Under the pieces are notes generated by a model. That model saw only the letters and a list, made by a program, of their open reading frames with translations, did no database searches and had not been told where the DNA came from. A stretch of 11,110 nt of DNA. It comes from JAUVZF01 sp964539385. Lineage in GTDB: Bacteria; Planctomycetota; Phycisphaerae; FEN-1346. Made by a program: the position numbers and the translations under genes. Every line of letters begins with the position of its first letter. Position 1 is the first letter of the stretch. The stretch spans positions 1 to 11,110 of the forward strand of contig CAZIJC010000148.1 of NCBI GenBank assembly GCA_964539385.1, given 5' to 3'. Shown here piece after piece: positions 6,470 to 11,110 of this stretch.

Positions 6470-7468
6470 TCACGGCGTCCAGTGTGGCCCCGCGCGGGGG
6501 CTCTCGGTCTGGAGGTTGTGCAGTTCCTCGAACAACGCTTTCTGGCGCGCATCGAGCGTCTTGGGCGGCACGATGCGGATCACGCAGTACTGGTCGCCGC
6601 GCCCGTCGCCCTTCGCTCCCGCCACCCCCTGCCCCTTGAGGCGCAGCCGCATGCCGCTTGCCGTCCCGGGTGGAATGCGGACACTGGTGCGGCCGTGGAC
6701 GGTCGGCACGGCCACCGTCGCGCCGAGGGCCGCCTCCGCCACCGTCACGGGCAGGTCGATGGTGACGTTGCGTCCGTCGCGGCGGAAGAAGGGGTGCGGC
6801 AAAACGCGGATCGTCAGGTACAGGTCGCCCGCCGGCCCGCCGCCCACGCCCGGCGAGCCCCGCCCCTTCAGGCGGAGACGCTGACCGTCACGGACGCCCG
6901 GCGGCACGCGGACGTCGAGGCGCTCGCTGCGGGCCGAGCCGTCGCGCTGCGGGCGGCGGAGCGTCAGTTGCGTCCGCACACCACGGATCGCCTGCTCGAA
7001 CGAGATCGTGAACTCGCTCTCGATGTTGCGGCCGCGAAAGCGCGGCTCGCCGGCGCGCGGCGCGCGGCGGGCGCGGGCGTGCGGCCGCCCGCCGAGGCGG
7101 CTGAACAGTTCCTCGAAGAAGCCGGCACCCTGACCGGCCGACCCGGCGAACGCCTCGAACGCCACGTCCTCGAACGGCGTGCCCGCCCCCGACCACGACC
7201 ACGTCTGCCCCCGGCCGGCCGGCCCGCCGGCTTCGGCCCCCATCCGGACGCCCTCGTGGCCGAAGCGGTCGTACGCCTGCCGCTTCGTCGCGTCCGAGAG
7301 AACCTCGTACGCCTCGCCGAGTTCCTTGAACTTGGCGTCGGCCTGCGGGTCGCCCGGGTTCAGGTCCGGGTGATACTTGCGTGCCAGGCGGCGGTAGGCG
7401 CTCTTGACCTCCTCATCGGCCGCGCCGCGTTTGACGCCCAGAACCTCGTAGTAATCGCGTTTCGCCAT
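6470..7468 (-). CDS. cbpA: CbpA-type DnaJ chaperone (J domain, no zinc finger)
   Basis: 332 residues. The J domain (1-70) opens with RDYYEVLGV and has the HPD motif at 33-35, needed to stimulate DnaK ATPase. A glycine-rich linker (about 76-145) contains GFFEELFSRLGG. Two C-terminal client-binding domains follow: CTD I (about 148-222, ending GDLYLTIRVLPHPFFRRDG) and CTD II (about 235-301, with LPVTVAEAALGATVAVPTV). There is no CxxCxGxG zinc region, so it is a type II J protein like CbpA rather than canonical DnaJ. The next gene encodes a CbpM-like partner, as in other cbpA-cbpM pairs. It is the first gene of a five-gene operon. The ribosome site is weak (GCGAGACGG). The symbol is by family resemblance. 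Confidence 0.92.
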   Translation of the reverse strand: MAKRDYYEVLGVKRGAADEEVKSAYRRLARKYHPDLNPGDPQADAKFKELGEAYEVLSDATKRQAYDRFGHEGVRMGAEAGGPAGRGQTWSWSGAGTPFEDVAFEAFAGSAGQGAGFFEELFSRLGGRPHARARRAPRAGEPRFRGRNIESEFTISFEQAIRGVRTQLTLRRPQRDGSARSERLDVRVPPGVRDGQRLRLKGRGSPGVGGGPAGDLYLTIRVLPHPFFRRDGRNVTIDLPVTVAEAALGATVAVPTVHGRTSVRIPPGTASGMRLRLKGQGVAGAKGDGRGDQYCVIRIVPPKTLDARQKALFEELHNLQTESPRAGPHWTP

Positions 7469-7503
7469 GACCGTCTCGCCGCACGGAACCCGTCGCCAAA
7501 GGG

Positions 7504-7532
7504 ATTATAAGGCACCCCAGGTGGCCAGGCAA
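7504..7532 (-). promoter_or_regulatory. Sigma-70-type promoter of the cbpA-rnpA-yidD operon
   Basis: Read leftwards, TTGCCT (7532-7527), a 17-bp spacer and a perfect TATAAT (7509-7504). The predicted start near 7497 leaves a leader of about 29 nt before the ATG at 7468. An imperfectly centred inverted repeat CACCCC/GGGGTG (about 7513-7539) spans the spacer and -35 and could be an operator. No CIRCE or HAIR heat-shock repeat is seen. Confidence 0.75.
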
Positions 7533-7601
7533 CGGGGTGATGGGTGCGCCTTGCGTACGGCCCATTGGCCGCAAGTCGCGATTCAGTGTAGCGACGGTTG
7601 C

Positions 7602-7625
7602 GCGGTGGGCAATCCTGCCCACCGC
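7602..7625. repeat. REP-like perfect palindrome A
   Basis: GCGGTGGGCA and TGCCCACCGC form a 10-bp perfect stem with an ATCC loop. It is one of a pair of near-identical hairpins in the spacer between the HD gene and the cbpA promoter. It lies upstream of that promoter, so it is not part of the cbpA transcript. It resembles dispersed extragenic palindromes; copy number elsewhere cannot be seen. Confidence 0.65.
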
Positions 7626-7645
7626 TTCCCCACTCTGCGTCACCA

Positions 7646-7671
7646 CGCGGCGGGCAAGATTGCCCGCCGCG
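7646..7671. repeat. REP-like perfect palindrome B
   Basis: CGCGGCGGGCAA and TTGCCCGCCGCG form a 12-bp complementary pair around GA (realistically about 10 bp with a 6-nt loop). It shares the plan GCGGYGGGCA/TGCCCRCCGC with palindrome A, 45 bp away. The T-to-C and A-to-G differences compensate each other in the stem, as in related repeats kept as structures. Confidence 0.65.
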
Positions 7672-7697
7672 CGAAGCCATGCAAGCAACCGCGCGCC

Positions 7698-7719
7698 CCC
7701 CCGGTGTATTCACCGGGGG
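7698..7719 (-). terminator. Hairpin immediately after the HD-domain gene
   Basis: CCCCCGGTG and CACCGGGGG form a perfect 9-bp stem with a 4-nt loop (TATT on +, AATA on -). On the leftward strand it starts right after the TAG stop at 7722-7720. There is no T-tract after it, so it may act as a weak terminator, protect the mRNA 3' end, or be another REP-like repeat. Confidence 0.5.
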
Positions 7720-8295
7720 CTAAATGTTGCCCGCGAGGCCGATGGCGTCGGCCACCTCGCGCATGCCCATAATCACGTCGGTGATGAGGTCCGAGAGGTC
7801 AACGCCGAGCATCTCGGCGCCCTGCTGGATGATGTCGCGGTTGACGCCCGCGGCGAAGCGCTGGTCTTTCCACTTCTTGCGGACGCTCTTGGCCTTCATG
7901 TCGAGCACACTCTTCGACGGCCGCACCAGTGCCGTCGCCACCACCAGGCCCGTCAACTCGTCGACGGCGAACAGGACCTTCTCCAGGTCGCTCTCGGGCC
8001 GCACGTCCGAGCAGATGCCCCACCCGTGCGAGACGGCCGCACGGATGAGTTCCTCCGGCCAGCCGCGCTGGCGCAGAATCTCGGCCGTCTTCGTGCAGTG
8101 CCGGTCGGCGAACTGCTCGTAATCGAGGTCGTGGATGAGACCGACGACGCCCCACAGGTCCTCATCCTCGCCGCGTTTGCGGGCCGCGTACCGCATCACG
8201 GCCTCGACCGCCAGGGCGTGCTTGATGAGGCCCTCCTTCGTGTTGTACTCCTTCAGCAGCGCCAGTGCTTCCTCGCGTGTGGGAATGCTTGGCAT
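7720..8295 (-). CDS. HD-domain protein (putative metal-dependent phosphohydrolase)
   Basis: 191 residues. The HD superfamily pattern is complete: His26 (IKHALAVEAVMR), His55-Asp56 (GLIHDLDYEQ), His90 (AVSHGWG) and Asp112 (FAVDELTGLV), residues that bind one or two metal ions. HD proteins hydrolyse phosphoester bonds in nucleotides or related substrates; the substrate is not evident. This resembles the HDIG-type hydrolases common as stand-alone genes. The start is supported by GGAGGG 5 nt before the ATG. The neighbours are miaA upstream (separated by about 195 bp of repeat-rich spacer) and the cbpA operon downstream, so it is probably its own unit or weakly linked to miaA. Confidence 0.88.
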   Translation of the reverse strand: MPSIPTREEALALLKEYNTKEGLIKHALAVEAVMRYAARKRGEDEDLWGVVGLIHDLDYEQFADRHCTKTAEILRQRGWPEELIRAAVSHGWGICSDVRPESDLEKVLFAVDELTGLVVATALVRPSKSVLDMKAKSVRKKWKDQRFAAGVNRDIIQQGAEMLGVDLSDLITDVIMGMREVADAIGLAGNI

Positions 8296-8490
8296 GATAG
8301 CCCTCCTGCAATCGTAACCACGTGTCCTGAGCCTGTTTGGCTGCGGCTAAACCTGCAACGCCATTTCGCGCGGTGGGCGGGTGGCATGGCCACGCTTGCG
8401 TGGCCATGGGCTTGGTCCCGCTTCATGGCCACCTAACGGCAGGTTGCCATGCCCCCGGGCGTTTGGGCAAATCGGGTTTTGAAACAGCCT
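8296..8490. other. Repeat-rich spacer between miaA and the HD gene
   Basis: No gene here. It holds a 24-bp perfect palindrome (8385-8408), a further partial copy of its CATGGCCAC arm at 8424-8432, and an 11-bp direct repeat CTAAACCTGCA (8347-8357 and 8491-8501, the second overlapping the miaA stop). It also contains a loose inverted repeat TTGCC...GGGCAA near 8443-8470. No clear intrinsic terminator for miaA is visible. Confidence 0.5.
8385..8408. repeat. REP-like perfect palindrome C
   Basis: CATGGCCACGC and GCGTGGCCATG form an 11-bp perfect stem with a TT loop. It sits in the non-coding spacer between two leftward genes and is unrelated in sequence to palindromes A and B. It is probably a dispersed intergenic palindrome; a role as transcript-end structure for miaA is possible. 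Confidence 0.65.
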
Positions 8491-9435
8491 CTAAACCTGC
8501 ACGTGCCGGCGCCACAACTCGACGACACGGTCGGCCAGCGTTTCGGCGTCGGCGTCGGGTGCGGCGTCGAGCCATTCGATGCCCTCGAATCGCCGGAGCC
8601 ACGTCATCTGCCGCCGCGCAAACTGACGCGTGTGCGCCACGATGGCCGGCGCGAGTTCGTCCTCGCTCAGCCTTCCGTCCAGGAACTCGAGCACGTCGGC
8701 GCAGCCGAGCGCCTGGCGCGGTCCCTTCGCAAGTCCCGCCGTCCGGGCGGCCAGCCGGCGGACCTCCTCGATGAGGCCGGCGTCCATCATGCGGCGGGTG
8801 CGCTGGGTGATGCGGCTCGTCAGGTCGCCTGAGTCGCGGCGGACGGCGACCAGGAGCGGCCGGTAGACGGCCGTGCGGCTGCCCCACTGCCCCTGCAACT
8901 CGGAGATCGGCGCGCGAGTCAGTTCCCACACCTCCAGCGCCCGCACGATACGCCTCAGATCGTTCGGATGGATGCGCCGGGCGGCGGCCGGATCGACCTG
9001 GGAGAGACGCTCGTGCAGCGCGGGTGTGCCTCGCCGGTCGGCCTCCTCGCGCAGATGCGCGCGGACGCCAGCGTCGGCAGACGGACCCTCGAAGAGGCCT
9101 TCCAGCAGCGCCTTCAGATACAGCGGCGTCCCGCCCGAAACGACCGGCACGCGGCCGCGCGCGTGCACGTCCGCTATGACTTCCTCGGCGAGTTCGAGCC
9201 AGCGAGCAGCCGAGAACGTCTCGCCCGGGTCGGCCACGTCCAGAAGATGGTGCGGCACGGCGCGGCGCTGCTCGGCCGACGCCTTGGCCGTGCCGATGTC
9301 CATGCCGCGGTACACCTTCATCGAATCGGCCGAGAGGATCTCGCCGCCGAGACGCGCCGCCACCTCCACGGCCAGCCGCTCCTTGCCGCTCGCCGTCTGA
9401 CCCGTGATGACCAGGATGGGAACCGCCGCCGCCAT
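8491..9435 (-). CDS. miaA: tRNA dimethylallyltransferase
   Basis: 314 residues from the ATG at 9435. MiaA adds a dimethylallyl group from DMAPP to N6 of A37 in tRNAs that read codons starting with U. Landmarks are the P-loop TGQTASGKE (11-19), ILSADSMKVYRGMDIGTAK (33-51), PHHLLDV (61-67), GGTPLYLKALLEGL (101-114), RIHPNDLRRIVRALEV (154-169) and TRQFARRQMTWLRR (269-282). Length is normal for the family. Two departures from the usual sequence stand out: the P-loop ends GKE instead of GKS/GKT, and GGTPLY replaces the common GGTGLY. The frame stays open upstream to 9549, but that part is not family-like and overlaps the divergent promoter, so the ATG beginning MAAAVPILVITG is chosen despite a weak ribosome site. 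Confidence 0.95.
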   Translation of the reverse strand: MAAAVPILVITGQTASGKERLAVEVAARLGGEILSADSMKVYRGMDIGTAKASAEQRRAVPHHLLDVADPGETFSAARWLELAEEVIADVHARGRVPVVSGGTPLYLKALLEGLFEGPSADAGVRAHLREEADRRGTPALHERLSQVDPAAARRIHPNDLRRIVRALEVWELTRAPISELQGQWGSRTAVYRPLLVAVRRDSGDLTSRITQRTRRMMDAGLIEEVRRLAARTAGLAKGPRQALGCADVLEFLDGRLSEDELAPAIVAHTRQFARRQMTWLRRFEGIEWLDAAPDADAETLADRVVELWRRHVQV

Positions 9436-9483
9436 ACGCTCAAGGTGCGCGGCCCGGCGGCGCAAGTCAAGGAAGTTCACCCC

Positions 9484-9512
9484 TTGCGATTCGTGAGACC
9501 GGGTGCTAACGT
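9484..9512 (+). promoter_or_regulatory. Candidate promoter of the coiled-coil lipoprotein gene
   Basis: TTGCGA (9484-9489), a 17-bp spacer, then TAACGT (9507-9512) preceded by TGC as an extended -10. The predicted start is near 9519, about 33 nt before the GTG. Matches are moderate, but spacing and position fit well. Confidence 0.45.
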
Positions 9513-9551
9513 GGTGCGGCGAGAGAAGCCTTTCAGAAAGGGGAGACACTC

Positions 9552-9887
9552 GTGACGCACAAAGTCATTCTCTGGTCCGTCGCCATTCTGATGGCGGCAG
9601 TCGCCCTGGTGGCGGGATGCATGAAGGTGGACGTCCCGAAGGGGCCGTACGTGATCATGGACGGGGGCGGCACACGGACGGCGCCGAAGGACCGAAGCAC
9701 CGTCAAGGGCATGAGCCGCGAGGCGCTTGAGAACGAGGTGCTGCGTCTGGCGTCCGAGAACACCCGCATGCGGCAGGAGGTCGAGAGCCTCAAGCGCAAG
9801 AACAAACTCATCGACAAGGAGAAGGACAACCTCGAAGATCGCGTCGAGGACCTCCAGGAACAGGTCAAGGACCTGAGAAAACGGTGA
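9552..9887 (+). CDS. Small lipoprotein with long coiled coil
   Basis: 111 residues from a GTG start; GGGGAG 7 nt upstream supports it. The signal peptide ends in LVAGC, with Cys23 as the lipid-modified residue, so the protein should be anchored to a membrane outside the cytoplasm. A short glycine/basic linker (about 30-55) leads to a charged helix. Residues 59, 63, 66, 70, 73, 77, 80, 84, 87, 91, 94, 98, 101, 105 and 108 follow an unbroken 4-3 heptad pattern, mostly L/V/I/M with Asn at 70 and 84 and Lys at 91. This predicts a parallel coiled-coil oligomer. The plan (lipid anchor, short linker, coiled coil, basic C-terminus LRKR) recalls Braun-type lipoproteins, but no homology is claimed. A terminator-like hairpin follows. 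Confidence 0.85.
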   Translation: MTHKVILWSVAILMAAVALVAGCMKVDVPKGPYVIMDGGGTRTAPKDRSTVKGMSREALENEVLRLASENTRMRQEVESLKRKNKLIDKEKDNLEDRVEDLQEQVKDLRKR

Positions 9888-9917
9888 ACCTCGCCGGGCG
9901 CCCCGCAGCCACTCCAG

Positions 9918-9950
9918 CCCGGTCCGCCCCGGCGGGTCGGGCGTTCTGTT
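9918..9950 (+). terminator. Terminator-like hairpin after the lipoprotein gene
   Basis: CCCGGTCCGCC (9918-9928) pairs with GGCGGGTCGGG (9931-9941) over 11 positions with two G-T wobbles; a realistic loop is 4 nt. It is followed by CGTTCTGTTT, a short T-rich run, starting 30 nt after the stop codon. It should separate the lipoprotein transcript from the sulfatase gene. Confidence 0.6.
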
Positions 9951-10019
9951 TGGCCGATGCCGCCACCATCCGTCCCGGTTCAACTCAACGGACTGCCCGA
10001 AGCGCGAAGGAGGCCTGAG

Positions 10020-11110
10020 ATGAATCCGAACCTGACCCGGCGCACGTTCCTGAAGGCCATGGGCCTGGGCGCAGCCGCGGCGGCCCTGCCCGCCTGCCTG
10101 AAGAAGACGCAGGCGGGCGCGGCCGGGCGTCCGCCCAACGTCGTCATCATCTTCACCGACGATCAGGGCTACCAGGACGTGGGCTGCTTCGGGTCGCCGC
10201 TCATCCGGACGCCGAACCTCGACCGGATGGCGGCCGAGGGCGCCCGCTTCACCGACTTCTACGTGGCAGCCAGCGTCTGCACGCCGTCGCGGGCGGCGCT
10301 CATGACGGGCTGCTATCCGCAGCGGGTCAACATGAACGTGGTTTCGCGCGTCGTCAAGGGGGAGGAGCGCGGCGGGGCGGTGGTCCTGTTCCAGAACTCC
10401 AACCGCGGCCTGCATCCGAACGAGATCACCATCGCCGAGATCCTGAAGCGCCGCGGGTACGCCACGGCGTGCGTCGGCAAATGGCACCTGGGGCACCTGC
10501 CCGAGTTCCTGCCCATGCGGCAGGGCTTCGACTCGTACTACGGCATTCCGTACTCGAACGACATGAGAATCTCCAAGGGCGACAAGTCCGGGCCGCCGCT
10601 CCTTAGAAACGGCGAACTCATCGAGCACCCCGCCAACCAGGCGACCCTCACGAGGCGGTACACCGAGGAGGCCGTGACCTTCATCCGGGCCAGCAAGGAC
10701 CGCCCGTTCTTCCTCTACCTTCCGCAGACGATGCCGCACCTGCCGTTGGCCGCCTCACAGAAGTTCAAAGGCAAGAGCAAGCGCGGCCTGTACGGCGACG
10801 TCATCGAGGAGATCGACTGGAGCGTCGGAGAGGTCCTCAAGACCCTGAAGGCGTGCGGCGTGGACGAGCAGACACTCGTCATCTTCACGTCCGACAACGG
10901 GCCGTGGATACGGTTCGGCGCACACGGCGGCAGCGCCCTGCCCCTTCGCGACGGCAAAGGCACCATCTACGAAGGCGGCATGCGCGAGCCGTGCATCATG
11001 CGGTGGCCCGGCAAGATACCCGCAGGATCCGTCTGCAACCAAGTCGCCACCACGATGGACCTGCTGCCGACCATCGCCGGCCTGACGGGCGGCCGGGTGC
11101 CGACCGACCG
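10020..11110 (+). CDS. Tat-exported lipoprotein sulfatase (type I, formylglycine), 3' end outside window
   Basis: 363 complete codons to the window edge without a stop. AAGGAGG 7 nt before the ATG fixes the start. The N-terminus TRRTFLKAMGLGAAAAALPAC (6-26) has a twin-arginine motif and then a lipobox-like LPAC, so a folded, lipid-anchored extracytoplasmic enzyme is likely. The sulfatase signature CTPSRAALMTG (87-97) carries Cys87, which the formylglycine-generating enzyme would oxidise. Metal and active-site candidates are Asp47-Asp48 (FTDDQG), Lys154/His156 (GKWHLG), His240 (MPHLP) and Asp291-Asn292 (SDNG). It belongs to the arylsulfatase A-like family (PF00884) and should remove sulfate esters, probably from a sulfated glycan. 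It fits the degrader lifestyle implied by the esterase operon, though it is 7 kb away and separately transcribed. Confidence 0.93.
   Translation, partial: MNPNLTRRTFLKAMGLGAAAAALPACLKKTQAGAAGRPPNVVIIFTDDQGYQDVGCFGSPLIRTPNLDRMAAEGARFTDFYVAASVCTPSRAALMTGCYPQRVNMNVVSRVVKGEERGGAVVLFQNSNRGLHPNEITIAEILKRRGYATACVGKWHLGHLPEFLPMRQGFDSYYGIPYSNDMRISKGDKSGPPLLRNGELIEHPANQATLTRRYTEEAVTFIRASKDRPFFLYLPQTMPHLPLAASQKFKGKSKRGLYGDVIEEIDWSVGEVLKTLKACGVDEQTLVIFTSDNGPWIRFGAHGGSALPLRDGKGTIYEGGMREPCIMRWPGKIPAGSVCNQVATTMDLLPTIAGLTGGRVPTD

Noticed and set aside
5718..7510. Rightward frames of 388 and 357 codons opposite cbpA and cbpM
   Set aside because: They are antisense to genes with clear J-domain, MerR-fold and RnpA motifs and show no domain of their own.
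9436..9549. N-terminal extension of MiaA to an upstream start at 9549
   Set aside because: MiaA proteins start just before the P-loop; the extension has no family similarity and overlaps the divergent promoter and leader.
9477..10739. 420-codon leftward frame
   Set aside because: It is antisense to the coiled-coil lipoprotein and the sulfatase, both strongly supported by motifs.
1..11110. CRISPR arrays, tRNA or rRNA genes, transposases
   Set aside because: None seen: no regularly spaced direct repeats, no tRNA arm pattern, no transposase or integrase motifs in any plausible frame.

Overview
The window is GC-rich, densely coding bacterial DNA. It combines a formylglycine sulfatase with a Tat-type lipoprotein leader, two SASA/sialate O-acetylesterase-type secreted enzymes, an alpha-L-fucosidase (GH29) remnant and palindrome-rich spacers. 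This suggests a polysaccharide-degrading member of the PVC group, most likely Planctomycetota. The assignment is an inference from gene content; there is no rRNA or other taxonomic marker here.

Left part (1-3840), read leftwards: a carbohydrate-esterase operon. A near-consensus sigma-70 promoter (3689-3718) is followed by an untranslated leader of about 355 nt. Next comes a 77-residue remnant of a secreted GH29 fucosidase (3326-3093). Its stop overlaps the start of a 607-residue sialate O-acetylesterase-like enzyme (3096-1273). After 40 bp comes a second SASA-domain enzyme (1232 to beyond base 1), which runs off the window. The fucosidase remnant and the second SASA enzyme share an ungapped N-terminal leader of about 48 residues.

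Middle part: a rightward gene (3841-4950) encodes a protein with two membrane segments and four TPR-like helical repeats. It converges on a tightly packed leftward operon (7468-5028): CbpA-type DnaJ, CbpM-like MerR-fold modulator, small single-span membrane protein, RNase P protein (rnpA) and YidD. The junctions overlap by 1-4 bp or lie close together, and a good promoter (7504-7532) precedes the operon. A perfect GC hairpin (5008-5027) separates the two converging units. rpmH, the usual partner of rnpA, is not in the window.

Right part: two further leftward genes, an HD-domain protein (8295-7720) and miaA (9435-8491), are separated by spacers carrying several perfect REP-like palindromes. 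Divergently, a small lipoprotein with an unbroken heptad coiled coil (9552-9887) is followed by a terminator-like hairpin. Then comes a Tat-exported lipoprotein sulfatase (10020 onward), which runs off the right edge.

There is no CRISPR array, transposase, tRNA or rRNA that I can see. The points most worth a second look are the fucosidase remnant and its shared leader, the structured 5' leader, the linkage of CbpA/CbpM to rnpA-yidD, and the palindrome families. I did not find clear evidence of a wholly new system.
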